Origin: Clostridium arbusti SL206
GTDB lineage: Bacteria > Bacillota > Clostridia > Clostridiales > Clostridiaceae
DNA: 38,332 bases
Reading direction: 5' to 3'
NCBI RefSeq assembly: GCF_000246895.1
Contig: NZ_BAEV01000028.1
Location: forward strand, 1-38,332
Part shown: one piece after another, positions 1 through 8,570 of the stretch
Layout of the letters: every line of letters starts with the position of its first letter
Numbering within the stretch: position 1 is the stretch's first letter
Made by a program: the position numbers and the translations under genes
The notes under the pieces: generated by a model
Databases searched by the model: none
Seen by the model: the letters and a program-made list of their open reading frames with translations, nothing else
What the model was told of the DNA's origin: nothing

Positions 1-18
1 TGAAGATTGAAATCTTCA
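1..18 (-). terminator. Hairpin downstream of thlA (edge of window)
   Basis: A 7-bp perfect stem (TGAAGAT / ATCTTCA) with a 4-nt loop lies about 34 nt past the thiolase stop codon. The window edge hides what follows on the minus strand, so a T-tract cannot be checked. On the plus strand it is followed by a T-rich stretch, so it could also serve a gene outside the window. Confidence 0.4.
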
Positions 19-51
19 CCTTATTTTTATATAATTAGTAATAATTAAATT

Positions 52-1230
52 TTATCTTTCAACTATAAGAGCAGTTCCCTGTCCGCCACCTATACAAAGT
101 GTAGCAAGACCTTTTTTAGCGTCTCTTTTTACCATCTCATGTACAAGTGTAACTAATATTCTAGCACCTGAAGCTCCTACTGGGTGTCCAATAGCTATAG
201 CTCCACCATTAACGTTAACTTTATCCATATCAAAGTTTAAGTCTTTAGCAACAGCTAAGCTTTGAGCTGCAAAAGCTTCATTTGCTTCAATTAAATCTAA
301 GTCTTCTACTTTTAAGTTCGCTCTTTTAAGCGCAACCTTAGTAGCTCCAACTGGTCCATATCCCATTATAGCAGGGTCAAGTCCTTTTGAACCAAAAGCA
401 GCTATTTTAGCAAGTGGTTTAACTCCAAGTTCTTCAGCTTTTTCTGCGCTCATAATAACAAATGCAGCAGCTCCATCATTTATACCTGAAGCATTTCCAG
501 CAGTTACTGTACCACCTTTTTTGAATGCAGGTCTAAGTTTTCCCAATGCTTCTATTGTTGTACCAAATCTAGGGAATTCATCTGTATCAAATATTTTAGG
601 ATCTCCCTTTCTTTGAGGTATTTCTACAGGGACTATTTCATCTTTGAATTTGCCATCTTTTATAGCAGCTTCTGCCTTTAATTGTGAAGAAAGAGCAAAT
701 TTGTCTTGATCTTCTCTAGTAAGGTTCCATTTTTCTGCTATATTCTCAGCTGTTACTCCCATGTGATAATCATTGAAAGCATCCCATAACCCGTCTGTAA
801 TCATTTCATCTACAAACTTAGTATCTCCCATTTTAGTTCCCCATCTAGCATCATTAACTACATATGGAGCTCTTGACATGTTTTCCATACCACCAGCAAC
901 TACAACATCAGCATCTCCTGATAAAATCATTTGACGTGCAAGTGACACAGCTCTAAGACCAGATCCACACACTTTATTTATTGTAAGTGATGATACTTCT
1001 AATGGTAATCCTGCTTTTACAGAAGATTGTCTAGCTGGATTTTGTCCAAGTCCTGCTTGAAGTACATTTCCCATAACTACTTCTTCAACTTCTTCTGGTT
1101 TTATTCCAGCTCTCTTAACAGCTTCCTTAATTACTACTGCACCTAGATCTACAGCTGGTATACTTTTTAAACTTCCTCCGAAAGAACCTACTGCTGTTCT
1201 TACAGCACTTGCTATTACTACTTCTCTCAT
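52..1230 (-). CDS. thlA: Acetyl-CoA C-acetyltransferase (acetoacetyl-CoA thiolase)
   Basis: This 392-residue protein condenses two acetyl-CoA to acetoacetyl-CoA, the entry step to butyrate/butanol (C4) fermentation in clostridia, and acts in the cytosol. The thiolase hallmarks are present: the acylated cysteine C88 in NKVCGSGL, the GHP histidine H349 in [10 protein letters not shown], and the second catalytic cysteine C379 in LCIGGGQG. Length is normal for bacterial biosynthetic thiolases, and the sequence closely resembles clostridial ThlA from memory. The ATG start is preceded by AGGAGG (complement at 1240-1245) with good spacing. It appears monocistronic, with its own promoter at 1298-1326 and a Rex-like palindrome over the predicted start of transcription. 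This suggests NADH/NAD+ control, as described for clostridial fermentation genes. Confidence 0.96.
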   Translation of the reverse strand: MREVVIASAVRTAVGSFGGSLKSIPAVDLGAVVIKEAVKRAGIKPEEVEEVVMGNVLQAGLGQNPARQSSVKAGLPLEVSSLTINKVCGSGLRAVSLARQMILSGDADVVVAGGMENMSRAPYVVNDARWGTKMGDTKFVDEMITDGLWDAFNDYHMGVTAENIAEKWNLTREDQDKFALSSQLKAEAAIKDGKFKDEIVPVEIPQRKGDPKIFDTDEFPRFGTTIEALGKLRPAFKKGGTVTAGNASGINDGAAAFVIMSAEKAEELGVKPLAKIAAFGSKGLDPAIMGYGPVGATKVALKRANLKVEDLDLIEANEAFAAQSLAVAKDLNFDMDKVNVNGGAIAIGHPVGASGARILVTLVHEMVKRDAKKGLATLCIGGGQGTALIVER

Positions 1231-1275
1231 ATAAAATAACCTCCTAAAATTTATATTATTAGATATTTAAATCGT

Positions 1276-1293
1276 TTGTTATTTAATTCACAA
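1276..1293 (-). promoter_or_regulatory. Rex-like redox operator of thlA
   Basis: The plus-strand 18-mer TTGTTATTTAATTCACAA matches the clostridial Rex consensus TTGTTAANNNNTTAACAA at 12 of 14 defined positions, with one mismatch in each half. It sits directly downstream of the predicted -10 element (1298-1303), over the expected transcription start, where bound Rex would block RNA polymerase. That Rex controls C4-pathway genes is established for Clostridium. The site call here rests on sequence match and position only. Confidence 0.6.
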
Positions 1294-1297
1294 TTTA

Positions 1298-1326
1298 ATT
1301 ATAACTACAAATATCCTTTTTATCAA
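1298..1326 (-). promoter_or_regulatory. Sigma-A promoter of thlA
   Basis: On the minus strand, TTGATA (1321-1326) and a perfect TATAAT (1298-1303) are separated by exactly 17 bp. The implied leader is about 60 nt, ending with an AGGAGG ribosome binding site. This is one of the two best promoters in the window, as expected for a highly expressed fermentation gene. Confidence 0.75.
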
Positions 1327-1402
1327 TAGATTTTGTTAAAAAATATACAAACTTTATTTTTTTCTATCCTCTTTAGTTATTTGTATTTTTATATAAATTA
1401 TT

Positions 1403-1428
1403 AGGGGGCAACCTAAATTTGCTCCTAA
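1403..1428 (-). terminator. Hairpin upstream of the thlA promoter
   Basis: An imperfect GC-containing stem (AGGGGGCAA / TTGCTCCT, one mismatch and one bulge) lies between wecB and the thlA promoter. It could be a second terminator for the wecB transcript. The rest of the 346-bp gap between wecB and thlA holds the thlA promoter, the Rex-like site and the 1513-1557 hairpin. Confidence 0.35.
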
Positions 1429-1512
1429 ATAAATATTAAAATCTTTTACATACAATTGATAACTTTTACAATACTTTAAACTTAACTAAGAAATAAAATT
1501 TAAAACGTTTTA

Positions 1513-1557
1513 ATAATCATATGTTTTAGATCATTAGAATCTAAAACATATGATTAT
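1513..1557 (-). terminator. Long hairpin just downstream of wecB
   Basis: A perfect 19-bp stem (1513-1531 pairs with 1539-1557) with a 7-nt loop begins 20 nt past the wecB stop. On the minus strand it is followed by T-rich but broken sequence, so it may act as a terminator or a 3'-end stabiliser of the wall-polymer transcript. Confidence 0.55.
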
Positions 1558-1576
1558 ACATATTATACATAATAAT

Positions 1577-2695
1577 CTATTTAAAGTATGTTAAAATTAT
1601 ATCCACTATCCTCTTAGATGCAAGTCCATCCCCATAAGGATTTATAGCTTTACTCATCTTAGCATATTTATCATCGTCTCTAATAAGTTCATTCGCCGTA
1701 TTTACAATATTGTTTATATCAGTTCCTACAAGCCTTACTGTTTTAGCAGCGACTGCTTCTGGTCTTTCCGTTACATCTCTTAAAACTAAAACAGGCTTTC
1801 CCAAATGTGGTGCTTCTTCTTGCAGCCCTCCTGAATCTGTCATTACCATAAAACATTTATTCATTAGATTATGAGTTTCCTTTGTGTCTAATGGAGGAAG
1901 CAAATGTACTCTACTAACTCCATCTAAATATTTATAAACTACATTTTTCACTATAGGATTCAAATGAACTAAATATACTAGTTCTACTTCAGCATTTTCC
2001 TGAACTATTTTTTTTAGAGCTTTACATATATTTTCTATGCCTATTCCCCAATTTTCTCTTCTATGAGCTGTTACCATAATTATTTTTTTATTTTTATAAT
2101 CTAAATTATTGAGTTCTTCATTATTAAAATTATAATTATCTTCAACAGTATACTCCATAGCATCAATTACTGTATTTCCTGTAATATAAATATTTTCTTC
2201 TTTTATACCCTCTTTTAACAGGTTGTTTCTTGATCCATTAGTAGGTGCAAAATGTAAGTCTGCCATAGCCCCAGTTAACTTTCTATTCATTTCTTCAGGG
2301 AAAGGAAAATATTTATTAAAAGTACGAAGTCCTGCTTCTACATGACCAACCGGAATTTGTTTATAAAATGCTGCAAGAGCGCCAGCAAAAGTTGTTGTTG
2401 TATCTCCATGAACTAAAACCATATCTGGTTTTTCTATTTCAAAAGTTTCCTCCAATCCCTCTAAAACTTTTGTGGTTATACCAGTTAAAGTTTGTTTTGA
2501 CTTCATAATATTAAGGTCAAAATCAGGAGTTATATCAAATAGGTGTAGAACCTGATCAAGCATTTGCCTGTGTTGAGCTGTAACACATACCTTAATATCT
2601 ATTTCCTCTCTTTTTTCTAATTCCTTAACAAGCGGAGCCATTTTTATAGCTTCTGGTCTAGTACCAAAAATAGTTATAATCTTAATCTTATCCAA
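1577..2695 (-). CDS. wecB: UDP-N-acetylglucosamine 2-epimerase (non-hydrolysing)
   Basis: This protein (MnaA in Bacillus) interconverts UDP-GlcNAc and UDP-ManNAc in the cytosol, supplying ManNAc for wall teichoic acid or other surface polymers. The 372 residues are the usual family length. The N-terminal GTRPEAIKM nucleotide-binding loop, the central HVEAGLRT and the C-terminal TDSGGLQEE motif characterise the GT-B-fold epimerase family. The start is TTG: AGGAGG stands 8 nt upstream and no ATG fits. It lies 86 bp downstream of tagO on the same strand. TagO puts GlcNAc-1-P on the lipid carrier and MnaA makes the next sugar donor, so the two genes fit one pathway. Two hairpins follow the gene. 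Confidence 0.94.
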   Translation of the reverse strand: MDKIKIITIFGTRPEAIKMAPLVKELEKREEIDIKVCVTAQHRQMLDQVLHLFDITPDFDLNIMKSKQTLTGITTKVLEGLEETFEIEKPDMVLVHGDTTTTFAGALAAFYKQIPVGHVEAGLRTFNKYFPFPEEMNRKLTGAMADLHFAPTNGSRNNLLKEGIKEENIYITGNTVIDAMEYTVEDNYNFNNEELNNLDYKNKKIIMVTAHRRENWGIGIENICKALKKIVQENAEVELVYLVHLNPIVKNVVYKYLDGVSRVHLLPPLDTKETHNLMNKCFMVMTDSGGLQEEAPHLGKPVLVLRDVTERPEAVAAKTVRLVGTDINNIVNTANELIRDDDKYAKMSKAINPYGDGLASKRIVDIILTYFK

Positions 2696-2781
2696 TTTGT
2701 ATTCCTCCTACAGTTAGTCACATTCAAATAGTATCAAGTAAGTAAATATATTTAACTTGCTTTTTGTGTTTATATTGTCTA

Positions 2782-3819
2782 TTAACTTTTGTGTTTAAAT
2801 AGCCCAAACTTCCAGGCTAAAAATGCTATTGCTATTATTACAATTGCTAAAACCATATATGCTCTTTTATTAGTTAATTGTAAAACTATTACTGAGATCA
2901 ATCCTAGTACTGCACTAATAAGGTACATTATAATCACTACTTGTTTTTGAGTTAATCCCATATCTAATAACCTATGATGTAAATGTCCCCTATCAGCTTC
3001 GGCTATGGGTTTCCCATTTACTTTTCTTCTTATTATTGCAAAAATAGTATCGTAAATTGGCAACCCAAGAGCTAGGATTGGTACTGCTAAAACAAGAGCA
3101 GAAGCTGATTTTATAGCTCCCTTCATAGCTATTGCCGCCAGTAAAAATCCTAGTAACTGAGCGCCAGTATCCCCCATGAATATAGAAGCGGGATTAAAGT
3201 TATATGGTAAGAACCCAAGTATTGCTCCACCTAATATAATTGTAAGTGTTATTACCTCTAAATCTGCCCTTCCGCTTAGAAATGCCACTATAGTCATAGT
3301 AATACATGCTATAAACGCAAGACCTGCTGAAAGTCCATCTAATCCATCAATTAGATTAAAAGCATTTGTAACTCCAATAACCCATATCATTGTTAGTGGA
3401 ATTGCAATAAAGTTAGTAATACTTATATAAAGATTTACATCACTAATAGGATTTGTGATTACAGATATCATTATTTTAAAAACTATCAATACAAAGGCCG
3501 CAACAATTTGAAACATTAGCTTTTGCCAAGGTTTTATATTATACTTATCATCAATAATTCCTCCAATAACTATAATTAAACTTCCTATTATTATACCTAA
3601 CTCAGGTTTATCTATGGGGCCCTTTTTTAATAAAACCATAGCTACAAAAGCTATATAAATTGCTAGCCCTCCAAGCTTTGGTATAGGTTTTTTATGTACT
3701 CTTCTATTATCCTTTGGTATATCCACCACTTTAAAAATAAAAGCTACCTTTCTCACTATTGGTGTACTTATAAATGAAATAATTGCTGAAAGTATTGCTA
3801 TTAGATATAAATTTTCCAT
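2782..3819 (-). CDS. tagO: Undecaprenyl-phosphate GlcNAc-1-phosphate transferase (TagO/WecA)
   Basis: This integral membrane enzyme of the MraY/WecA family transfers GlcNAc-1-P from UDP-GlcNAc to undecaprenyl phosphate, the first committed step of wall teichoic acid or other lipid-linked surface polymers. The 345 residues contain about ten hydrophobic segments. The cytoplasmic loops carry the family signatures: DxxDD-type GGIIDDKYNIKPWQK, the DGLDGLSAGL motif, FMGDTGAQ, and the C-terminal HLHHRLLDMG histidine motif. I place the start at the ATG at 3819, where AGAGGAAAGG lies just upstream; a GTG seven codons earlier lacks such a site. The neighbours wecB and the dCMP deaminase are collinear, a familiar clostridial arrangement. 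WecA and TagO cannot be separated by sequence alone. Confidence 0.92.
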   Translation of the reverse strand: MENLYLIAILSAIISFISTPIVRKVAFIFKVVDIPKDNRRVHKKPIPKLGGLAIYIAFVAMVLLKKGPIDKPELGIIIGSLIIVIGGIIDDKYNIKPWQKLMFQIVAAFVLIVFKIMISVITNPISDVNLYISITNFIAIPLTMIWVIGVTNAFNLIDGLDGLSAGLAFIACITMTIVAFLSGRADLEVITLTIILGGAILGFLPYNFNPASIFMGDTGAQLLGFLLAAIAMKGAIKSASALVLAVPILALGLPIYDTIFAIIRRKVNGKPIAEADRGHLHHRLLDMGLTQKQVVIIMYLISAVLGLISVIVLQLTNKRAYMVLAIVIIAIAFLAWKFGLFKHKS

Positions 3820-3862
3820 ATTTACCTTTCCTCTTAACACGTAATTATTTTATTGAAGACGC

Positions 3863-4351
3863 TTAATATCCAACTTCATCCTTAAGAGAGTCATCATTCT
3901 CTATCCATAAATCAGTATCTATAATTCTATAGCTATCTTTTGTATCCCTTATAATAACTTTTTTTATTCCCGAATTAATTATTAATCTCTTACACATAAT
4001 ACATGAATTAGCATTTTTAACATATCCCCCCATTTTTGCATCTCTTCCAACTAAATACAAATTCGCACCAATCATATCTCTTCTTGAAGCACTTATTATA
4101 GCATTGGCTTCTGAATGAACTGATCTACACAATTCATATTGAGTTCCCCTTGGAATATTTAATTTTTCTCTTCTACAAAATCCTATATCCGAACAATTTT
4201 TTCTTCCTCTTGGAGCTCCTGTATACCCTGTAGATATAATTTCATCATTTTTAACAATTATAGAACCATAATTACGTCTTAAACATGTTCCCCTTTCTAA
4301 TACCGTCTCTGCGATATCCAGATAATAGTTATATTTATCTCTTCTTTGCAT
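3863..4351 (-). CDS. comEB: dCMP deaminase / ComEB-type cytidine deaminase family protein
   Basis: This is predicted to deaminate dCMP to dUMP, feeding thymidylate synthesis. The 162 residues show the zinc-dependent deaminase fold signature: a histidine-glutamate pair in SVHSEANAI (usual HAE, here HSE) and the two zinc cysteines in NSCIMCKRLI. An insert with additional cysteines (CLRR, CSDIGFC) is typical of clostridial ComEB-like proteins. The ATG start follows GGAG with 7-nt spacing. It sits 44 bp upstream of tagO on the same strand and may be co-transcribed with it. The gene is named comEB in Bacillus, but its role there is nucleotide metabolism rather than DNA uptake. Confidence 0.88.
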   Translation of the reverse strand: MQRRDKYNYYLDIAETVLERGTCLRRNYGSIIVKNDEIISTGYTGAPRGRKNCSDIGFCRREKLNIPRGTQYELCRSVHSEANAIISASRRDMIGANLYLVGRDAKMGGYVKNANSCIMCKRLIINSGIKKVIIRDTKDSYRIIDTDLWIENDDSLKDEVGY

Positions 4352-4508
4352 GCATTGTCTCCTTCAATTAAACAAATATATAATTATCATTAAAACTATT
4401 CATTTATTAATTGACATAATCTAAAATCAAATATAAAAATGCTCTTTTTATTATATCATCAATCTATACATATTTTAATACTAAATTTCCATTAGTACAA
4501 TTTACTCT

Positions 4509-4523
4509 TGCAAACGATTTGCA
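4509..4523. promoter_or_regulatory. 15-bp palindrome upstream of the zinc-type ABC operon
   Basis: TGCAAACGATTTGCA has perfect 6-bp arms around CGA. It lies in the 325-bp divergent region between comEB and znuC, with nothing else explaining it. It resembles a catabolite (cre) box but the right half is shifted by one base. The function is unknown and the site is judged only on symmetry. Confidence 0.35.
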
Positions 4524-4582
4524 TCAAGGTATATAATTATTTAGTATTAATCTTTAATTTATTATAAAAACTTATTATTTTT

Positions 4583-4619
4583 ACAAACATTTGTTAATAA
4601 TCTATATAGTCAGTATATC
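4583..4619 (+). promoter_or_regulatory. Probable znuC promoter with overlapping palindrome
   Basis: TTGTTA (4591-4596) and TATATC (4614-4619) are spaced 17 bp and lie about 60 bp before the znuC start. The palindrome ACAAACATTTGT (4583-4594) overlaps the -35 box, the usual place for a repressor such as a metal sensor. No classic Zur or MntR box was recognised. A second possible promoter (TTGACA at 4411-4416) lies further upstream. Confidence 0.4.
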
Positions 4620-4676
4620 TATCGTATAAATTATATTTATTAATAGTGTCTAATCCCATTTTTAGGAGGATATTTC

Positions 4677-5357
4677 ATGATTCAAATAAAAAATTTATGT
4701 TTTTCTTATACTAAATCTTTGCCATATGTCTTAAATAATATAAACCTAAATGTAAAAAAAGGTACTTACATTTCTATTTTAGGTGAAAATGGCAGTGGTA
4801 AAAGTACACTTATAAAACTATTACTTAATCTGATAAAACCTAATATTGGTACCATTGATATATCCACAAAAAAAATAGGTTACGTTCCTCAAATTATAGA
4901 AAATTTTAATAGTTCTTTCCCCATAACTGTACAGGAAGTACTTAAATGCCACAGATCAGCTTTGAAATTAAAGAATTGTAAATGCATAGATGAATGTCTT
5001 TCCACTGTAAGAATGCAAGATTTTAAAAATACCCTCATTGGAGAACTATCTGGTGGCCAAAAGCAAAAAATATTTATTGCTAGAGCACTAATGGGTGATC
5101 CTGAACTCATAATTTTAGATGAACCTTCTACAGGCATTGATATCAAAAGTCAAGGAGAAATTTATTCTTTTATAAAAGATTTAAATCGAAACAAAAATTT
5201 AACAATACTTTCAGTAGAGCACAATCTAAAAGCAGCTATTGAAAATTCAACTCATATATTTAAAATGAATAAAGGTAAAGGTCATCTATTAACTATAGAT
5301 AATTACTTAAAAACTAATATGGAGGTTCCACACAATGTTACAAGTTTTTCATCTTAG
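4677..5357 (+). CDS. znuC: Zinc/manganese-type ABC transporter, ATP-binding protein
   Basis: This cytoplasmic ATPase subunit of a high-affinity divalent-metal importer has 226 residues and all nucleotide-binding motifs: Walker A GENGSGKST near residue 36, signature LSGGQKQK, Walker B LIILDEPS and the H-loop histidine in SVEHN. It overlaps the permease gene downstream by 23 bp, so the two are translationally coupled. The ATG start follows AGGAGG. The metal-ion class is inferred from the permease, which belongs to the ZnuB/MntB family, and zinc versus manganese cannot be decided. No solute-binding protein gene (ZnuA) lies next to the pair, so it must be encoded elsewhere. Confidence 0.85.
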   Translation: MIQIKNLCFSYTKSLPYVLNNINLNVKKGTYISILGENGSGKSTLIKLLLNLIKPNIGTIDISTKKIGYVPQIIENFNSSFPITVQEVLKCHRSALKLKNCKCIDECLSTVRMQDFKNTLIGELSGGQKQKIFIARALMGDPELIILDEPSTGIDIKSQGEIYSFIKDLNRNKNLTILSVEHNLKAAIENSTHIFKMNKGKGHLLTIDNYLKTNMEVPHNVTSFSS

Positions 5358-6144
5358 CTTTATGAGAAATGCATTTATGGCTGCTATATTAATATCTATA
5401 CTATGTCCTTCCATAGGTGTATTTCTAGTTTTAAAAAGATATTCAATGGTAGGTGATACACTTTCGCATGCTTCTTTTGCAGGAGTAGCCATTGGCCTTG
5501 TCTTTGGTCAAAGCCCAATAATATATGCATTCATATTTACATCAATATGTGCTGTATTAATAGAACTTTTAAAAAATTACTATAAGCAGTATTCTGATTT
5601 GATACTACCAATTATACTTACCTTTTCTGTAGGTGTTGCTATAACCCTTACCAGTAGTGGTAAAGCCCATGGCAACATTGAATCATTCCTATTTGGAAGC
5701 ATACTTACTGTAGAGAAAAGTGATTTATACACGATTTTAATCTTAAGTATAATATGTGTTATTCTTTTAAAGATATTATATGAAAAACTTGTATATATAA
5801 CCTTTGACGAAAATGGCGCTAAAGTAGCTAATATAAATGTAAAACTTATAAATTATATATTTGCACTTCTAGTTGGTGCATCTATATCTGTTTCAATTAG
5901 GATAATAGGAATACTGGTGGTTTCATCTATGGTAGCAGTTCCAGTAGCCACTGCCATGCAGCTTAATAAAGGATTCAAACAAACACTTATTTGGTCCATT
6001 GCATTTGGATTTATAGATATAATCTTTGGACTTATTTTTTCTTATTATCTTAACTGTGCACCTGGTGGAACAATTGCACTTACCTCTGTATTCGTACTGA
6101 TTATAGTTCTCATATCTAGAGTTTTTGTGAAAAAATCAGCTTAA
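5335..6144 (+). CDS. znuB: Zinc/manganese-type ABC transporter, permease
   Basis: This 269-residue integral membrane protein of the ABC-3 (ZnuB/AdcB/MntB) family has about eight or nine hydrophobic helices. The N-terminal region (FLVLKRYSMVGDTLSHASFAG) is the family's characteristic block, and the RIIGILVVSSMVAVPVATA segment is the coupling region near the C-terminus. The start lies inside the end of the ATPase gene, preceded by ATGGAGG. It forms the membrane channel for the partner ATPase. A hairpin and a deleted copy of the window's repeat element follow the stop codon. Confidence 0.87.
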   Translation: MLQVFHLSFMRNAFMAAILISILCPSIGVFLVLKRYSMVGDTLSHASFAGVAIGLVFGQSPIIYAFIFTSICAVLIELLKNYYKQYSDLILPIILTFSVGVAITLTSSGKAHGNIESFLFGSILTVEKSDLYTILILSIICVILLKILYEKLVYITFDENGAKVANINVKLINYIFALLVGASISVSIRIIGILVVSSMVAVPVATAMQLNKGFKQTLIWSIAFGFIDIIFGLIFSYYLNCAPGGTIALTSVFVLIIVLISRVFVKKSA

Positions 6145-6189
6145 CGATTATTTTAAGGCTCTAAGAATACTCAGTGCAATATAATTAAA

Positions 6190-6223
6190 TAGGCTTAACT
6201 TGGAAAATTCCTTGTTAAGCCTA
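6190..6223. terminator. Hairpin between convergent znuB and the RNA methyltransferase
   Basis: A 10-bp perfect stem (TAGGCTTAAC / GTTAAGCCTA) with a 14-nt loop lies between two converging genes. T-tracts are weak on both sides, so it is probably a bidirectional terminator of modest strength. Confidence 0.5.
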
Positions 6224-6227
6224 CTTA

Positions 6228-6278
6228 GGCACATTCAAATAAATAACTAGTCAGTATGCTAGTCTATTTTCATATGCC
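6228..6278 (-). repeat. Inverted-repeat element, internally deleted copy (copy 4)
   Basis: This 51-bp element has the same ends as the 158-bp copies (GGCACATTC... and ...CATATGCC) and is flanked by TTA on both sides (6225-6227 and 6279-6281). It retains about 36 bp of one end and about 14 bp of the other. The two are joined at the shared string TATTTT, consistent with deletion between short homologies. It lies between convergent znuB and the methyltransferase gene. Confidence 0.75.
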
Positions 6279-6298
6279 TTATAGTTATTCTTATATGC

Positions 6299-7414
6299 TT
6301 ACTTATTAAAATACTGATAATAATAGCACTGAATTCTGCCATTATAAAGTTTTCTATTTTTATCAGCCTTTTTCCCAAAAAGCTTTTGGAACTCTTTATA
6401 TGGTGTTATGACAAAAACTGACCACTCATCAAGCTGTGAGTATAATTTACCAAAATCTCTATAGAGTTTTTCTAATTCCTTCTGTTCTCCCATTCTTTCT
6501 CCATAAGGTGGATTGGAAATAATGCATCCACATTTCTTTTTAGAAGAAAACTCATTCATAGGAAGCTTTTGAAAAGCTATGAATTCTGAAACTCCAGCTT
6601 TTTCTGCATTATCTTTAGCTGTTCTCAAAACCCAGGTATCAATATCTGATGCTAAAATCCTAAAATCTTCTTTATTAATTGACTTTTTAGCACCATCGCG
6701 GACTTGCTCCCACATTTTTTTATCAGCTCCTGGCCAAGTTTCACACACAAAGCTTCTATTAAGTCCAGGGGCCATATTCTTACCTATCATAGCTGCTTCA
6801 ATGACAATTGTGCCTGAACCACAACAAACATCTGAAAGACTTTTAGATGCATCCCAGTTACTTATAAGTACTAAAGCTGCTGCAAGAGTTTCCTTTAAAG
6901 GTGCTCCTCCTGAATTCTTTCTGTATCCCCTTCTATGTAGTCCTGCTCCAGTAGTATCTATAGTAAGAGTTACCATATCCTTTAATAGTGCAACTTCTAT
7001 TTTATACTCTGGTCCATCTTCTGAAAACCAATCTCGGTTGTATTTCTTCTTCATAGATTCAACTACTGCCTTCTTAACAATAGATTGACAATCTGGTACA
7101 CTAAATAATTTTGATTTTATCGACTTTCCAACTATATGCATATTACCATTTATCGGAATGATATCTCCCCAAGGTACTGCCTTTGTTCCTTGAAATAGTT
7201 CTTCAAAGGTTTCAGCTTTAAAATTAGCTACTCTTATCAAAATTCTTTCCGCTGTCCTAAGCCATATATTTGTAATTGCTATATCCATCTCATCTCCAGT
7301 AAAAGTAACTTTTCCATCTTCCACTTTAAGATCTTCATATCCAAGTTTTTTAAGTTCCTTTGATGTAATTGCTTCTATACCAAAGGTAGTAGTTGCTATT
7401 AAAGTATAATCCAT
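6299..7414 (-). CDS. THUMP-domain class I SAM-dependent RNA methyltransferase (RlmL/YpsC-like)
   Basis: This 371-residue protein is predicted to methylate guanine N2 in 23S rRNA, as the N-terminal half of RlmL does; the exact target is inferred from the family. An N-terminal THUMP-type RNA-binding region covers roughly residues 45-155. A Rossmann methyltransferase domain follows, with the SAM-binding motif DVCCGSGTIVIEAAM and the catalytic NPPYGER motif typical of N2-guanine or N6-adenine methylases. The ATG start follows AGGAG. It stands alone on the minus strand, 112 bp downstream of corA. Confidence 0.87.
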   Translation of the reverse strand: MDYTLIATTTFGIEAITSKELKKLGYEDLKVEDGKVTFTGDEMDIAITNIWLRTAERILIRVANFKAETFEELFQGTKAVPWGDIIPINGNMHIVGKSIKSKLFSVPDCQSIVKKAVVESMKKKYNRDWFSEDGPEYKIEVALLKDMVTLTIDTTGAGLHRRGYRKNSGGAPLKETLAAALVLISNWDASKSLSDVCCGSGTIVIEAAMIGKNMAPGLNRSFVCETWPGADKKMWEQVRDGAKKSINKEDFRILASDIDTWVLRTAKDNAEKAGVSEFIAFQKLPMNEFSSKKKCGCIISNPPYGERMGEQKELEKLYRDFGKLYSQLDEWSVFVITPYKEFQKLFGKKADKNRKLYNGRIQCYYYQYFNK

Positions 7415-7526
7415 GTATTTTTCTCCTATCAGTTTAAAATAAATAATGATCTTATTTATTAAATATATTATATTAGTTAAATTATGTCCATATATAAGAA
7501 ATAAAGTATCAATAACTAAGAATACT

Positions 7527-8480
7527 TTACTGATCCATCCACCCCTTATATTTAAACCAAATATACATTACTACAGCTATTATTAACATTATTATCAATA
7601 CTCCGAAATAACCATATTTCCAATCTAGTTCAGGCATGTATTTAAAATTCATACCATAAACTCCTGCAATAAAAGTAAGCGGAATAAATATAGTGGTTAT
7701 TACTGTTAAAACCATCATGTTTCTATTCATTTTAGCTGAGTTTATTGATAAGTAGTTATCTCTTATATCTGCCGTCATTTCTCTATTAGATTCTATCATA
7801 CTTGATAGTTTTAAAAGATGGTCATATATATCAGAAAAATAAATTTTGTGCTGATTAAAACTTTTAAGTCTCTCTGAATTAAGTATTCTGTATAGTAAAT
7901 CTCTCATAGAATTTATCGTTTTCCTTAATACTAATAAATCCTTTCTTATTCTAAATACATTTCCTATTAAATCATATATTGTCTTATCTTCCTCTTTATC
8001 TTCTATATCATCAAGTTCATCTTGAATTTTATATACTGATGGGAAAAAATTATCTACTAATTTGTCTAATATCTGATGTGCAATATAAGTTGTCCCATCT
8101 TCCCAGTTGCCTTCATTTCTATTAGCCTTTTCCCAAGCTTCATCTAGTTCAATTAATACTGATTTATGATAAGATACAACATATCGTTCACTAACAAAAA
8201 CATCTACCTCTACAGGCTTTAGTGTATTCTTATTTAAGGCATTAAATACAAAAAAATTATAGTTATTGTAATAATCTATCTTGGGACTATTTAAATTTGC
8301 TATACAATCTTCTATAGCTAAACTATGAAAATTAAAATAACTCCCTAATAGTTGTGTCTCTATTTCAGTAGGGTTATTAAAATCAATCCAGTACCACTTA
8401 ATATTTTTATCATCTAATTCTTCTAAGGTTAAATTATAGATGGGTTTTAAATCTTTTGTAATGGCTAATATTCGAAGCAT
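7527..8480 (-). CDS. corA: CorA family divalent metal ion transporter
   Basis: This pentameric inner-membrane channel mainly takes up Mg2+ (also Co2+ or Ni2+). The 317 residues form a large N-terminal cytoplasmic domain with a long acidic/helical region (ELDDIEDKEEDK) and two C-terminal transmembrane helices. The selectivity-loop signature YGMNF lies between the helices, and a positively charged tail (WFKYKGWMDQ) ends the protein. I prefer the ATG at 8480: AGGAAAGGG lies at a workable distance, whereas the TTG three codons upstream directly abuts it. It is downstream of the glycerol-1-phosphate dehydrogenase gene but separated from it by a clear terminator, so it is probably transcribed alone. 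Confidence 0.92.
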   Translation of the reverse strand: MLRILAITKDLKPIYNLTLEELDDKNIKWYWIDFNNPTEIETQLLGSYFNFHSLAIEDCIANLNSPKIDYYNNYNFFVFNALNKNTLKPVEVDVFVSERYVVSYHKSVLIELDEAWEKANRNEGNWEDGTTYIAHQILDKLVDNFFPSVYKIQDELDDIEDKEEDKTIYDLIGNVFRIRKDLLVLRKTINSMRDLLYRILNSERLKSFNQHKIYFSDIYDHLLKLSSMIESNREMTADIRDNYLSINSAKMNRNMMVLTVITTIFIPLTFIAGVYGMNFKYMPELDWKYGYFGVLIIMLIIAVVMYIWFKYKGWMDQ

Positions 8481-8570
8481 CTTAATCAACCCTTTCCTTA
8501 CTTACTAATACAAATTTACATACTTAGATACCATATTTTTTATACTCTCTAAAAACAATTGTTTTTTAAT

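Noticed and set aside
4509-4523. Catabolite-responsive (cre) element
   Set aside because: The right half is displaced by one base from the 14-bp cre core, so it is reported only as a palindrome.
6579-7088. 169-codon plus-strand frame opposite the RNA methyltransferase gene
   Set aside because: The true gene on the minus strand carries all methyltransferase motifs; the opposite frame is a shadow.
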